A stretch of DNA of 64,000 nucleotides from Acanthopleura granulata (GCA_016165875.1 JABBOT010000080.1:35292364-35356363), one strand, 5' to 3'. Shown: positions 13,223 through 27,511, counted from the stretch's first letter. The notes: generated by a model from the letters alone, not told the origin. Program-made: numbers and translations.

Positions 13223-15345
13223 TACAACACTGTTAAAAAGATGGAGTGTTCAGTTTTTCTGCATGGTGATCTATGATATAAGTGTGTCTAATTCCCTTTA
13301 ACACAGGGTTAAGAGCTGTGTAAGCCTTCATACTTATTACACTGACCATGACGTCTCCATGAACAGTTGCAGTCACTGAGATAGCTATATTTGTAATTGA
13401 CTTGGCAATTATTTACAAACCACGAGTTTGAAGAAAATCGAATGTCTTCCACGCACCACATAAAACTGTTGATTGTTTCTCTCTAACATGCTACAAGGTT
13501 TATTTAATATTTACGAACATTTTTTGGGCATTCCCTTGTGGGTTTGGGTCATATGTTTGTGTTATTGAAAATGAATCGTGTGATTACTTGTCGACTTGGG
13601 GTGCCCCCACATGGTGTTCGAGTGGTGTACGATTGTCGGATTTCGCGCTTCGGTCTCAAACACATCCATAAACATCTGAGAATTTACAGCATCTATAGGG
13701 CAGTGTGACTGAACATAGAAACTACTGGCAGTTTACGACTATGTGGCGAAATCAACACTTCATACAACCAGCTAACTGTCAGTTATCAAATGGTGCTCTT
13801 GGAAAGAAAACATAAACTCCACAAGTTTACGTAATTATGCAAACTATCATACGTGCGAACATTTTGTGACAATGATGACATTATTACAACGTACAACCCG
13901 TTATACGTCAGGGTTACACAGTTTTTCACATGTTACGGAGACACATTATTGCGGAAGTTAAAATATTAAAGTCAAGTTAAAGGTAAATTATACAACCATT
14001 CTCAAATTGAAAAGACTGGTTACAGGGAATTATTTCCTGTGGAAGTGGTAACTTATGTTGACCTGCGTGTTTGCAATCTGATGAGATGGGATAGACACTA
14101 AAATTTTCTGACACAACGGGTGCGGAAACTCTATTTAAGCATAAACTTGAAGATAAAACTAACAAACAGGAACTCTATAGACCAAACTATGGCGGCCTCT
14201 GGAACACAATTTCGCTGTGCAAACTGGGAGGCAAACAGTAGCACAATTTCTTCAGGAAATTTTGTATAGGAAATTCCTGTTCGTTCTATTAACCCTTTTC
14301 CGTTTACCAATGTTCGGCATGTCAACCTTGCAGCACAGAGGTGCTAATTCCCCATTGTTTTCCCTTCGCCATCCAGCACGAGCCATGATAGGTATGCCCG
14401 GCAACTGTTTAGATATAACAAACTGTGGAAATACTCATGTTTCCTGCATGTCCCCAGTCTAGCAATGACCTGCACAGATCGACCTTAAAGACAACACCCA
14501 ACCATCCATTCTGAAGACAAGGAAAGTATAGCGAAGACACCGAGCCCATAAATTCATATATCTGTCCATAAACTAACCAGAGGGGATGTTATTTTTCTCC
14601 ATCTATGGTCTGGGGCTATTTTATAACAGATTGCAATACATAGGGGACTGTTTCACGTTAATTATACACATGTGATGGCAGGAAATGGAAAATTTAGTTG
14701 TTGGCTATGCAAAAACAGTCTGAATATCCATGAAAAACATGTGAAAACATTTCTCTGTGTATACTACACTAAATGTTCGAATTTCTTGTCAGTGAAAACA
14801 CGCACTGAGAACCACAGACCGGCAGGAGTGTAAGATGCTTGGGGTAGGACTGAAGGTTAGAAAGTGAAAATTTATGTACATCAGAAAAAGGTCAAGTTAT
14901 AAGTAGCGAGACGGAGGCAGACCAAATTTCTTCTATTAAAAGATATTTCAATAAAACCGTCCATAGGACGACGCAGAACTCAATATTTTAAAACACCAGA
15001 GGCGTATTCCGGCTAGTGTAAGTTGGTACCTGGGTACGAACATATATGCATTATTAAGTACCAAAGACATGCTTTTCGGTTGCGCCAGGGTAGCCATCAA
15101 ATACTGGGAAAACAGATGACCAGCTTCCTCACAATCTGTAAAATGATCAACGCCCACCGCGCTTAATGGGTGATCAAACTTCAAACAAGCATGTTTAATA
15201 AATCAACACATATATTTAAGTATTAAACAAACCGTGTCTAATGCGTGTATGTAGGCCTATCCTATAATGCTATAATCTCTACCTGTTTAAAATCTCATGC
15301 ATAATAATGTTTATATAAAGTTAAACATTAAATTTACAGTGCAAG

Positions 15346-15424
15346 GCCTCCCACCGTAATGCTGGCCGCCGTCATATAAGTGAAATATTCTTGAGTATTC
15401 TTCAATCAATTAAATAAATAAATA
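15346..15424 (+). mobile_element. SINE tail fragment
   Basis: This short relic contains the cctcccaccgtaatgctggcc block, the tgaaatattcttgagta core and an AATTAAATAAATAAAT tail. The usual ggcgtaaaacacc segment is partly lost. Confidence 0.8.
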
Positions 15425-18400
15425 CAACGTAAGGAATAAATCCAAATTACCACCAGTCAGGCTTTCAAATACTGGACATATGACCAGGGGATCAAAATGC
15501 CCGCCAGTCATTGTGGGCGGGTGCGTGGTTTGCTCCAGAGAAACCAGTTACTGTACATATGGAGTACCACTGCATTGATCACAGGCCACTGATACTTGGG
15601 CCAAAATAATCACCAGCTAAGATAAGGATGATGGTAGACTGATATGACAGCCAACTGCTGCCAACGGAAGGTATAAAAAAACACTGTAAAAATGGCCAAT
15701 GTATTTGAGGAACCAATACTATCAATTATACTGCTCTTTCACGTTGGACGTACAGATGAGACAAGTGACTACTGGAAGGACCAATGTATTCATCCACCAC
15801 AATTTTAATGTTGAAGGTATGGCGAGCACTAGAGATTGCGCACCACTTAAAGCACTAACGTAATCACTGCACTGAAGGAACAGAACCAGTTTGTTTCAAT
15901 GTTCCTCAAAGTGTCAAACAAGGTGAAGCATACTTAAGTAACCAAGTCATATTTGAAAACACCATCACTTACACGTCATAAACAGTCTGTGTTTTCAAAA
16001 TCGTTTTATTACTTTTTTCATGTGCATGTATATCTACTTTTTTTCTGATTGTTTAACTCTAAATCTTGCAACGGATGTTCTTACGGATGTGGAAAAAATC
16101 GCGCAAAGAGTTCACCGTATTATGCCTGCTAATGTCAAAGGGCTCACGTAAAACCAGGTGTAAACTATACCAATAAAACGCGCATGCGCATAACTCGTCA
16201 CATGAACAAATGACAACCACAATCTAAGTCTATGGAAAGATAGATTTTTCAATATTCAATCGAGAGGACTTACTCAAATGTCCATTTTGGTTGGGGCATC
16301 GGTGTTTCGGTCAGCACAATGTTCTAGTGACAGCTAGCTGTGGAGGAGACAGACTGGGAATGGCAGTGGAAAACTGAAATACTCACCAAAACTGAGGCCA
16401 GCTCGGTGGTTTAGTACTAACAGGCATGGGCACAAAGCTCTAGCCAGGAGCAGCCGTTTACAAGCCCGCACATATGGGTGACACGAACTTCAAATGGTGA
16501 ATGCTCTGTACCACATGGGGCATAAAAACACTCACGCCAACACGTGGATAACTATTCTCAACGTGACGAGAAATTCTCACCATCGGACTTTCCGCTATCC
16601 TCGACACACCGTAGTTCTGTTTACAATCGTCCTTTTTTATACCGCCATACTCCAAAAACAGTTATTTCCCGATATGAAGCACCGTGGGGTTGGGTCTCTT
16701 GCAGCTATATAACGGTGAAAATTGGATTGTCTAAGAGGTTATGACCCAGCGAGCAGCTGTTAGAGTTTCGGCCGGGCTGTGAACGCCTAGACCGATTGGT
16801 GCACACAGCGCACTGTCAGGAAAGACCCCGCCCAGCTGCAAAGCCGAGAGCCCAGCCATGGAGAGAATGTGGACATCAGCATCTCAGAACAAACCTTGAT
16901 TAATCGTAAATATATCTGTCGGTATCTAAATGATCGCTCATAAACCATCACAACACTGTCATACCCTACATCCATAAGCCTGATTCAAACTATTATCCTG
17001 GAAATGATATGACAAAATATGGATCAGACTGAACTCTAGATTTCTAGTGAAAATTTACTACAAATAGCTATTTGACTAGAAATAAGGCTGTTTTTTTTGT
17101 TTCATCTTTATAGTTGGTGGTGTTGCTTTTTGAAGCATATGTATTAAATCCAAAATATTCAAATTGCTACCTGAAACACAGAATTATCTGTCATCGAATC
17201 AGGAATGTATAACATTTGCGTCATACCACTGCAAGAACATACCTGGGATTGATGTCAGAAAAGTATGTTAATCTACTTATTAATTAATGCTATTCACATT
17301 CATTCATTCGACAATGGCCAAGCTTATGGGAATAGAGAAAATTGTTGTAAGGAATAAACCACTGCCTTCCACAGCCAGCGGACAGGCTTACTGACTTGAA
17401 GCTTCCGCTAAAGTACCACGTGATGAGATGTCATTTAATCCGAGTGCAATGCATTTCTTTACAGTAAGTTGAGATAACTTACCCACAAATTGCCTTGCTA
17501 TCATTTGATAAAATTACGTAGATATGTATAAAACAGTTTAAAAAACATTGTTTTATTTTACAACAGAAGTTAATAAAGTATAGTTCAAACAAGACTTATT
17601 CTTTAATATAATTTTACGCATTTGAGACAAAGAGTAATATTTTCTGGCACTGTATCTGTTTTTATGATAATTTTCATACGTGCAAGCAAAATTTGTTCTC
17701 CGTAAAAAGTAGGTAGACTCACACATAATTTTCTAAATGTTAAATTCAACAAAAATTGGTATAAGAGAATTCATTTCAACCTAGAGCAAAATCTGGTAAG
17801 TCATATTTTTCCACGGCCAAAATAGACTGCAGCTATTAAAGTGCTTATTAATTTCATACGATTGACAAAAGCATGCTGCAGTGAGAAAAAGATAGACTAT
17901 GTCAATATACGCAAAATTTCGAATTCCACCAGTGAAAAAAAAATGACACTACTGTGAAAGATGGAGACTGATTCCATCATGGGGCAAACGTATACCACAG
18001 TGCCTTCTATTGTCTCATGAGTATATATATGGCACGCGTATTTTTGTATCCTGTATGTTTCTAAATTTCAACAGCAAAAACATAAAACATTTATAAATTA
18101 CATATATTATCGGTAAAGATCCATCCCTTTTTGTATCTGCTTTACAACATTAAGTCACTATCATCTGTAATCTAGAGGTGTTTTCACTTTGGTAAATGAC
18201 ATGAAGTCCCATTTCTTTATCTATGATTGTGGCGATGATCATATATATAGTGTTGAATTTGCCATTCATAACCTACAATCAATCTGATTATGAGCATGCC
18301 ATAAGGAATAAATAAACTAATTAAATAATAAAAAATAACAAAAATAAAATAAAACGGACGGGTATAAATAATAATACGGTGAATATGGTTTTATATGGTG

Positions 18401-20534
18401 AATACGGTGTTCTGTGTTTTACGGAAAACGTCAAGTAGGTGGGGTTTCTCCAGAGGTTGCCACGTTCAATGGCTTCATAAAGTATGCATGTTACGCAACG
18501 CAAACAAAATAGCATGCGCTGTCTTGTAAAAATTACGCTATCCAGTTAAATGCTGGTTTGAAATATTAACGTGAAAAACTGCTGTGGCCCGTCAGGTATC
18601 AAGCGTTAGTCAGCTGTGAAGGGGATATCCGGCCGGACATCCTTGTCAGGTTAGGGGCTAGGGGTACCCGGCTTCACAGGCCTACAGAAAACACTGCATC
18701 AGTAAATACACGAATACACTCACACCGTAATTCCTAACAAAGCCTCTCACTGTACCATAAATGCACTGTATGCCCCTTTATTTATGTTTCATTTACCACG
18801 GAGCATAAAGCCAACAGTATATGTGTGTGATGAATAATTGTAATGAAATTTTCTTCTCATTGCCACAAGTGACAATATTTAAATCGTGTAAAACGTCTCG
18901 TAACTCAGGGTTTTCTATGTGTATACGTATTTTTGTTACCGGCTACTGCATGCACTTGATTGTATTTTTTATGTATTAATACATACCAAATCAAGTAATT
19001 AAACATTTCACCTACAATTCCATAAAAACCCTGCTTTATTATTTGCAAAATTATTAATGCTCGGTATTGATAAGTATGCAAACATGTCTTTGAATTTATT
19101 TGATTTTTCTTAATTTCAAAATGATTTCAAAACATTCTTCGACTGCCGCAGTAGTTGAGATATATTATACACAAATATACAAAATTTCTACATGTATGTG
19201 TGGTAGAGGTTTGGTGTATAATCTTTGCTCACATTTATACTCCAATTCTTAATGGCCATGTTATCTTGTACATTCTAAAACTTTAATGGAGATTTACCGT
19301 ATATCATTTAGCAACACTGAAATAGGACTTGTAGATGTATTCCTTTACATATTTAATTATTTATTTTCCCATCATTTATGCTTATTTAGCCTATATAACG
19401 ATCGCCAGGTTTATTATGTATTATGTATAAGAAACCAAGTAGACCCCTGGGAAAACCGCCGCTCTCCATTAGGTATTTGACCAACTACCTTACTATAGAC
19501 TTCAGCCGAGTCAGTCAAAGTTGGAATAAATGCACAAGACATCATTTGTCAAGGGCCGGTTGGCTAAAACCAGCACGAGGCTTTATCCAGCGAATTGAGA
19601 CAGCGAAATGTCTCACGTGCAGATATGAAAAACAACATATTTCCATTTTCGATAAATAGAAACAAAAGTTATCCATAGTAAACCACCAGCCAATGCACTG
19701 AACCAAATACATAAGATATCACGACCGTTGTCCATGCACAGATATACATGTAAATAATACAATGCCATATCAACTGTTATTTTTTCGATTCAAAGCGAAA
19801 CATCATATCATACATCATGGGAAATTACGGTTTATGTATCGGGGAGTGGACCACGCTAACAGTATATTTTAAATAGAATACCTGCATGGGTTCTGATTTT
19901 TTCGACCAAACAGAAACGTAAGTGTGCACATACGATACGTTTTTCATGCAATAATAAAGCAAAGTGATCAAATCATATTTAAATCCATATTCAAAGTTTG
20001 GTATATAATGGACATTACAAAAAAAATTCATAACCTAAAGCACAATTTATGAAACTCACATGCATTTAAACGGTTTGTTAATGGAGATGTATAATAAAGC
20101 ATCAGCGTGAGTTATGAAATCTGTAATGTCTTTCTGACACGAACATAACGAAAGTATGTTGCATATGGAACTTACAGACATGGGGTGCGCTTGACTGATC
20201 TGTTATGGACTTCAGACAAAATTTGTCATGCAAATTATGCTCTTAAAAATATGCATCAATTCTATAAAATTTCCACCTTTAATTCTATGCTGTCGCAGTA
20301 CAGTTTCGGTCAAAATTGAGCATCAAGCTTCAAAATATTGTTCTACAGAGAGGATTAAGTTGTGGATTTCGCCTTTTGAACTGGTCCCCAGACACGACAG
20401 GGTAAGCAATTAACAAGTATTACGCTTTCATGATGACGCTTATAACCATACATCAGTGACGATATCCATGAAAGAAAAATATAGAAATAAAGAAGTAAAA
20501 TGATGGTTAAATTATGTTTCTTGGTTTTCCCTAC

Positions 20535-21090
20535 CTGCCGGAATGATCACCCGCTTCGGGGAAGACTTGAAATTTACGGGAGAAAGTCTTGGTCTGTCAG
20601 GAGGTAATGCCGGTAGATTTTGCCCGGTGCTTCCCTCCAGGAGGGAGAGTGGTTTGAATTGAGGATCCTGGCCTATTGGAGGGGAGACGGGCCGTAAGAG
20701 AGCCGAGGTATAACCGAAGTTAGCACAAGCTGACGGACTTAACGACGGCTCGTTCACATCGTTACCACCTGTACGGTTTGTGGGTAGATCATCTTTCTGC
20801 TCCTGACCCTCCAAGCGGCCCAATGGGGGCAGCCGATCTTCGGATAACGCTGACAAAAACTGGGACTTATGCTCTGACTGTCCCGCCTCTGCCGACCCCT
20901 GGACGCTGAGAAAATGGGCGTCATCTGGATAGGCACAATCCCCCCACCCGATGGAGGGCCCCGGGCCAGATTCCGTTTTGGCCAGTCGATAAGGGGACTG
21001 AGGCTGGGGGTCCGTCCAGTCTCGGGCGTCACGGCTGTTGTATTCCGGGCAACCTTCATCGTTCACGCCGTCTTTTGGATAAGGCTCATC
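20535..21090 (-). CDS. ERG: ERG/FLI-like ETS factor, N-terminal exon
   Basis: This 556-bp exon encodes 185 residues plus the first base of the codon completed by the Pointed exon. Its 5' boundary is placed at the acceptor ggtag|gatgagcc, because an in-frame stop coincides with the splice TAG, so the exon cannot extend further; this gives phase 0 at entry and phase 1 at exit. The peptide begins DEPYPKDGVNDEG, includes DWTDPQPQSPYRLAKTESG, is rich in Ser, Pro, Asp and Gln, and ends KRVIIPA, which in ERG/FLI1 directly precedes the Pointed domain. Low-complexity acidic N-termini are usual in this subfamily. The region before the domain is longer than in vertebrate ERG. The initiator Met and 5' UTR are not in this exon; an upstream exon must exist at a higher coordinate. 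Confidence 0.82.
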
Positions 21091-24000
21091 CTACCACGAC
21101 AAAGATGCAACCATCAGGAAAGCAACAGATCACCAATACGGAAACGAAACAATGTTCAAGATTCTCGGGAAAAGCAAAAAGGCACAAAACACGGCAAAAG
21201 AGTGTGAGCAATTTCGCTTGAGCAAATGAGCAGGAGGGCTATAAACTTGATGTGGACAACTCGTTCCTGATCGGAACTGAGGAAATTGAGTTGAATTCGT
21301 TCCCAACTTAGCGAGGATATCCTCTACAACTGTATCCTAGCTCATGTTGCTTCTCTCTCTCACATTTCACCCTTTTCACAAAACCGCGACAATCGTATAC
21401 AAATGCGTTACAGTTACAATTCTACACATAAAGTTACAAGAATCATTAATCTGACCAGCCATTTCATACTTACCATTCCACAAGCCAGCAGGAAAACTTA
21501 ACAGACTATTTCTATAATTGTCTACACGAGGAAATGCTCATTTGCTACTATTTAGCATTTATAAAAAGAGCTTGTATAGGGATTAGCGGTTGTGGCCCGG
21601 AGGTCGTGTAACAAGTGTGATGAGGGGGCCTGGGATCGAGCATAACGTGACGGTAGGTGCTGGAGAGACTTTAGTTCCGGAAGATGGCCTTATCTTGAAG
21701 GACACAGATGGAGGCGAAGTTCGGTGTGACAGGATCAGATAGGACCATGTTATATAGCCCACATGTACTTGTGAAGAAATTAATCATTGACTTCCCACAA
21801 ATAAAAACATCTGCATTTTGTATATATACAACACACATGAAAGGCTAATGGACTCAGTTATTGTGAGTTTGTGTAGAAAAGAAAAGCTTTTCTATCATCA
21901 CGAGCTAAATATATAAACCTCCCATCAGCTGAGGTCGAAATCATTTCTTTTTAATTTATTGCGATCTTTTGAGAAACAGTTTGATGGCGCGGAGCCGGGC
22001 TGTATCGGGTTACGTAAACGCGGCTTTATTATGACTAAACCCACAGCTGGCAACGAGAGGAAGCGTTTAACTACAAAATAAATGGCGCTGATTTCCCAGT
22101 CACGTTTTTCCTTCTTCTGTGAAAGACTTCATGAGCAATTGCATACGTCATCCGATACGTGTGATTTCGGCGAAACGAATTTCTAATAGCTCTATATGCC
22201 GTCAAAATTATTTGAACACTTTATTTTTACATAGATCTACATATATACATACAGGTAACAATAACAATATATTGTTCAACTTCTTTTCTGTGAAATTAAA
22301 ATTATTTTTTAAATCTCACCATTGAGAATCGCTATGCATCAGTCAACCCAATAGAAAAATAATTATCGCTATAACTGATGGTGGCTAGGAAATGTAATAT
22401 CTTCGACTCAATCTAAAAGCAACCCCACAAACGGCAAAAGTTTCGACGAAATATGAACGACTTGTGATGAACTTATTGACGGACAATTGATTAAGGCTAC
22501 TAGTCAGTTGTTATTTGTCTTCTAATTAGCCTCAATGTTCTTTAACACATTCTAATACACAAATTAAATTCTGTACCCTTTCAAAGATTTGCTCATTCAT
22601 TAAGCTATTTATTTAGGCTAGTTGCTAACCTAACAAATTAAAGACGTTTAACCTTTGTGAATATCTTACAGGTGCCTGTATAAAACCTACATACATATAT
22701 TAAATGCAATACTTATCGGGTACAATATGATCGTTAATAATTATGGTATTAATGACACAATGCATCTAATTACAAATATCATTATTATTAGCTGGGTTAT
22801 CTCACTATGCTTGACTTATCACCTCAGATATCATCACAAGATATTTTTACTTAACGTAATGTCGGATAAGGCCCTGTGAAATACAAACATTTCTTGTATC
22901 CCCCATTAATCCCCAAGGAAATCTTTAATCAGTCAACATAATTAGAGAGCTGTTAGTGCCGAAGGTGTAAATGTTTGATGAGCCTCCGATCGTCTGCTGA
23001 TCGGCTGTAGGGGAGCCAGGGGAACTCTCCTGTCTCGGAGGAAGGAATCAATGATATAGTGAATGGTTTCCTCGTGGAAACGTTTATCGGTTTCAATAAT
23101 TAATCAGACGGGAGCAAATCAAAACCACGATTGTTTTGGCCTCTTGAAGAATATGACACAAACAGAACGCTTCAGAATATTCATTATATTGCCGAAATAT
23201 GTCGTTTCTTACATTTTGTTGTAGGTTTGTTTTGATGAATCAGTCCACGAGCCAGGCATCTTGTGTGACTGACCTAATCCCCACATGTAGTAGGTCTAAG
23301 CTCTTTATCCTTGACAACGAGGATAATTATTTCATCAAGTAGGAAACTGCATTTCACAACGGGCTAGTAGCTTTTGTACTTAAACATGGAGAAAAGTAAG
23401 GCACATTCTCTGTAACATTTGATGTTTTCTGTGAATTAACGCAGATAACAAAAACCCCAGTGACAAGGAAAAACTGCTTTCAGCGCTATAACTACTCACA
23501 GTTAGAGTCTTTAAAACCTAAAATCAAGATCTTAATTCCTGGAAAGAAAAACTGCCTGATATGGGACGGAAGGCGATTTGTTGGTGGTTACGTCGGCAAA
23601 TTCATGACTAAGTGATATGCCTGAGTGTGACGCTGCAGGGGAAGAAAGAGCAGCTGCTCGCTACAACCAACGCGGCTTGACTGGGGAGGACGCTGTGGCC
23701 AATTAACGCGTCCAGGCCACACTGACAAGATTCAAGATGAGCATCTGGTTTTCTGGACAGCCGACTCCCTTATATCAGTGGCCTTTAGGCATGGTTGATG
23801 GTCTCACTGGCTCACATCTCCTACTAAGCCCTGTTTTATTTTCTGTGCGACAAACAGACGATTTCTAATTCTGTTCATCATCAATAATTTACGGAGTGTT
23901 ATTGCTTTTCCTTGGAGCTATCATTGAATGAGGCCGGTTGGATGCAGGTGCGCAGACCGGGGCGGCACATCATCTTCAAGAATGGCCGGCCAAATCTTCT

Positions 24001-26331
24001 CTCTGTACAGAGTTTTACTCTTCTTTTCCTTTGTGATCACTGCATTTCCGCTTCACTCAAAAGAGGGGCAGGCACTTGAAATGAATTAAACAAAGAAAGC
24101 AGTAAACCATTTTAAATTATTTTCAAACGTATTTTTAATAAAAAAGAGTTACTTCCATCTGTCCATTATTTTTGGATATATAATAGTGATATCACAGTGT
24201 AAGGAAATACTACTGTCGCCAAAATCCGGATATAGTGTTGTTTGGCACATGAAAATAGTAAGATGAAGACAAAGTTGTTTTATATATGCATAATAAATAA
24301 GGAGCATTTCTCCACCCTTTAAAGCGAATGGAAGAAAACATTCAATACATATAGATTAGCGCCATATAGTTGGCAGTTTGTCATCTTTTCCCATAATTTT
24401 TAACTTTCTTGTACCACGTTCAAAATCGTGTTTGTAATTCAACTATAGGCTAGTGGGTGTATTCGCGCCGCACTGAATAAGAATGATCGCCACACTGGAT
24501 ACATGAACAGTTATAATTAAGGGGCAAAGACACATGTTTTTGATTAAGGGTAACTTCTAATATAGTATACACGGTTTCAACACTTATTACATCCCAACAT
24601 CATGGATAATTCTTGACTGCTTCTCTCTGCATGACTGTCCTATGTCTTACTTCACATACACGTACTTTACTATGACAGCATCCATCATGTACTACGTATA
24701 AGAATGTATAACATGACGCCTCGAATAATGCACTTAAGATTTGATATGAACAGATAAATATTGATCAAGATTGTTATGTTTTTATAGGTAATTTCAAAAC
24801 AAAAACTAGATTTTTTTTACCATTTTGAACTTGTCACACGATATTTCCTACCAGGATTTTTAGGTAATTATTTTAATTACCTTGTTTTTATAGTCCCATG
24901 GGTTTAATTTATCACCACATGATTTCGTTTAAAAGTGTTTTGACAAACAAAAGCATCGAAAGCACTTAATTTACCCCGACATTCATTTAATTAATGCTTA
25001 ATTATTACAATTCTTTCTTCCTTTATGTAATTATCGTTGTTTTCATCTATTAAGGCTGAAAAATGATATGATCTCTGCAAATTAATTTAAACTGGCGCAT
25101 TTGGAATTTAGAAAGTCACCCGTGCATGTTAGTCCAGTATTATTGGGGTTTCAACAAGGAGATACACCTAACCGTCAGTTGCAAAATGTCTCTCTTGAGC
25201 CAATTTATCTGCACACGCCGATGCTGTGTATGGTTAGAATAATAAAATATTAACACAGTAGTCAATCAAACGCACATACACACAGTTATGTAGTTTTAGA
25301 AAATCACATTTAATAAACATGATGTATTCACATTAAGTTGATCAGGCCTTTGTAAAGCCATTTAACGCGAGTTAAATTCTCAATTCTTTGGAAATTAACA
25401 CGTCTCATAAAGAGGAAACGAAATATACAACCACTCTTAATGCCTCAGGAATTCATTATGGAACTTTTTACGACTTGTATATTTTTTAATGTGACAGGCT
25501 TCCAATTTTCATTAAAAACTTTACACCGATTTGTTCATAAAAACAGGCGCGCAAAGCAAAACACTTATAACTGATAGGTGGGTGTGTTAAATTTGGTGCG
25601 CCATCTAATTCATATTGTAGAGGCACTTGAATGTCAGGGCATCTCCGGCTGTAAGTCCGGCTGTTTGAGAACGCATATATTAGATGAGCATGCAATGGAG
25701 GATGTTCTCAGGTATAGGACACATGTGATTCGAGGGAAAATCCTTTTGTTAACTGGACCTTAGTGAAACACCAATGCAGTTTTAATTCGCAGCGGGCGAG
25801 TAAACCGGATCTAAGAGTTACAAAATGAGTCAAGTATGTAAAGGTATATGTCGGTACTATTTTGACAAACAGCCCGTTACAGAGACTGTGCCGCGGTACA
25901 ACACAGGGAAGGAGTGGTTTAAATCCGATGTATGTGTTACTTGTAATATCTGCGAAAATACCGCAATAGGTTGGTTTCAAATAATGACGCAATTGGTGCG
26001 TTTATCGCTACTGTCATTGGTTACATGTTCTGGTGTTTTCTGTGAATAAAATTTCATTATCACCAGAAAGAAACATTTTTACCTTGAACCATTATAATTT
26101 TTAAGAAATGTCTTTCTCCGCTGCAGTATTAAAATTGAAACAGAAGATAGATCCTTGGTCATGCGAATATCTTTCCTCTGAGTTAAACTTGTTCTTATTT
26201 GGAACAAATGCATTGGTGTTAATTTCTGACTTGACAGTTACATGCGGTCGAAGAAAATATTAATGCATTAATTAATTGACATGGTAAACGCTTAAAAGTA
26301 TTGAATGTATTTTAACTTACATTCTACTTTT
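21091..26331. other. Non-coding, upstream intron or 5' flank of the ERG-like gene
   Basis: No exon could be supported over this stretch. It should hold at least one 5' exon of the ERG-like gene unless that lies further right. Two blocks, about 22900-23160 and 23590-23780, are noticeably less AT-rich and more complex than their surroundings. They contain GGAA cores, an E-box CAGCTG, AACCACG (Runx-like) and TTATCGG or CTTAT (GATA-like) words. These are weak hints of regulatory DNA and not evidence of it. Confidence 0.4.
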
Positions 26332-26587
26332 GAGAGCCTCCGTGGCTCAGTCGGTTACCGCTCTAGCGCTGCGTAATGACCCAGAAGTCTCCCACCAATG
26401 CGGTCACTGTGAGTTCAAGTCCAGATCATACTGGCTTACTTTCCGGCCGTACGTAGGAAAATCTGCCAGCAACGTGGGTTTAGCCCGAGGTCTTTCCGGT
26501 TTCCTCCCACCATAATGCTGGCCACCGTCATATAAATGAAATATTCTTGAGTACGGCGTAAAACACCATTCAAATAAATAAATAAAT
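26332..26587 (+). mobile_element. Full-length tRNA-derived SINE
   Basis: The copy begins gagcctccgtggctcagtcg, which contains a pol III box A (tggctcagtcgg). A box B (gtgagttcaagtcc) follows about 60 bp later. After these comes a body with atctgccagcaacgtggg and cctcccaccataatgctggcc, the core tgaaatattcttgagtacgg + cgtaaaacacc, and a CAAATAAATAAATAAAT tail. A tRNA-like head, unrelated body and A-rich tail define a SINE mobilised by a partner LINE. Nearly all the other fragments listed here are 5'-truncated relatives of this copy. Confidence 0.92.
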
Positions 26588-26888
26588 CTATTGACGCTGC
26601 ATGGTTCTATACTGTGGCTTACACCATGGCGTTGCTGTAGTTTTAGATACTATGGTAACGGTAGAACGGCCTAAAAAAATGACCACTCTTACAATAAACT
26701 TTACTTTTGAAATAAAAGTTGATTAATTTTGAAATAAGTTCCACCAGTTACAGGGCCAGTTGTGAAAACTTTTCAAGTGATTAACTTCGGAGGGAGAGAT
26801 CTGGGCTCAAACCTGGGTCGGGTCATACCAAAGACTTTAAAAAATGGTACATCGCTAGGTGCTCAGCAATAAGAGGATAGAGGGTGGA

Positions 26889-27093
26889 CTGGTCGGCCCG
26901 GTGTCAGTATAATGTGACTGGTTGAGGGGGATTGTTGGGTGTCTTCGGCAAGTCGTCTCGTTGAGGCAGCACCAGATAAAAGATACGGTGGAAATCCGCC
27001 CTGCACCAAGGAGACACCGCCTTCGTATAAGTGAAATATTCTTGAGTAGGGCGTTAAACAATAAGCATTCATTCATTCATTCATTCATTCATT
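26889..27093 (+). mobile_element. Second SINE family with ATTC tail
   Basis: This element starts near ggtcggcccggtgtcagtat and has a body with gtcttcggcaagtcgtctcg and gaggcagcaccagataaaag. It ends with the core tgaaatattcttgagtaggg + cgttaaacaataagc, followed by about six ATTC units. The body differs from the copy at 26332-26587, while the 3' core is nearly the same, so two SINE families in this genome share a 3' module. No tRNA-like head is seen in this copy. Confidence 0.8.
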
Positions 27094-27511
27094 AAAGTGA
27101 TTAACTCTTATTTAAAAAGTTGTTAGTTTTCCAAAAATGGCTTTAAATGAGTAAATGATAGTATTTGGAGTGTTGCTATAGTTTTCTATAGTATACTTCT
27201 ATACACGTGTGTTGTATTTGGAGTACTGGTCAGGCTCTTTCTACATTTTTACCCGCTGATGCAAAACTTTACATGGCTTTTCAAGCTGGTCGTATTTAGG
27301 ATGATTGTATCTCTCTCTAAACAATTCTGGCCTGTGATTTGATATTCACAAGGATTCTCACGGTGTCTCTGTTCTGATCGTTAGTTATGGCGTTGTTTTT
27401 TCTTGTTTTCCAATATTCACACCGCTTCTGAATTTAATACAGGGGTCATACGGCGTGGTTGCAATATTGCCAATGTGGCGTTAGGCCGTAATCATTCATT
27501 TCTAAGGCCGA

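Larger units (their letters stand above)
2778..20534 (-). other. Large ERG intron, about 17.8 kb
   Basis: The Pointed exon and the N-terminal exon are separated by this intron: donor gcag|gtaggg just below 20535 and acceptor tttacag just above 2777. It holds a SINE tail at 3561-3714, a second tail at 15346-15424, a decayed reverse-transcriptase fragment at 12938-13222 and a 19-bp tandem repeat at 9884-9928. I found no other supportable coding exon on either strand; the many open frames of 60-120 codons lack family features or splice context. Long first introns are common in vertebrate ERG/FLI1 and often hold enhancers, but no specific enhancer could be delimited here. Confidence 0.7.

Noticed and set aside
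20914..21207. 97-codon plus-strand frame over the ERG N-terminal exon
   Set aside because: It is antisense shadow of a real exon whose phases and family match are clear on the other strand.
26332..26420. tRNA gene suggested by box A and box B
   Set aside because: The rest cannot fold as a tRNA and the segment heads a SINE with body and tail.
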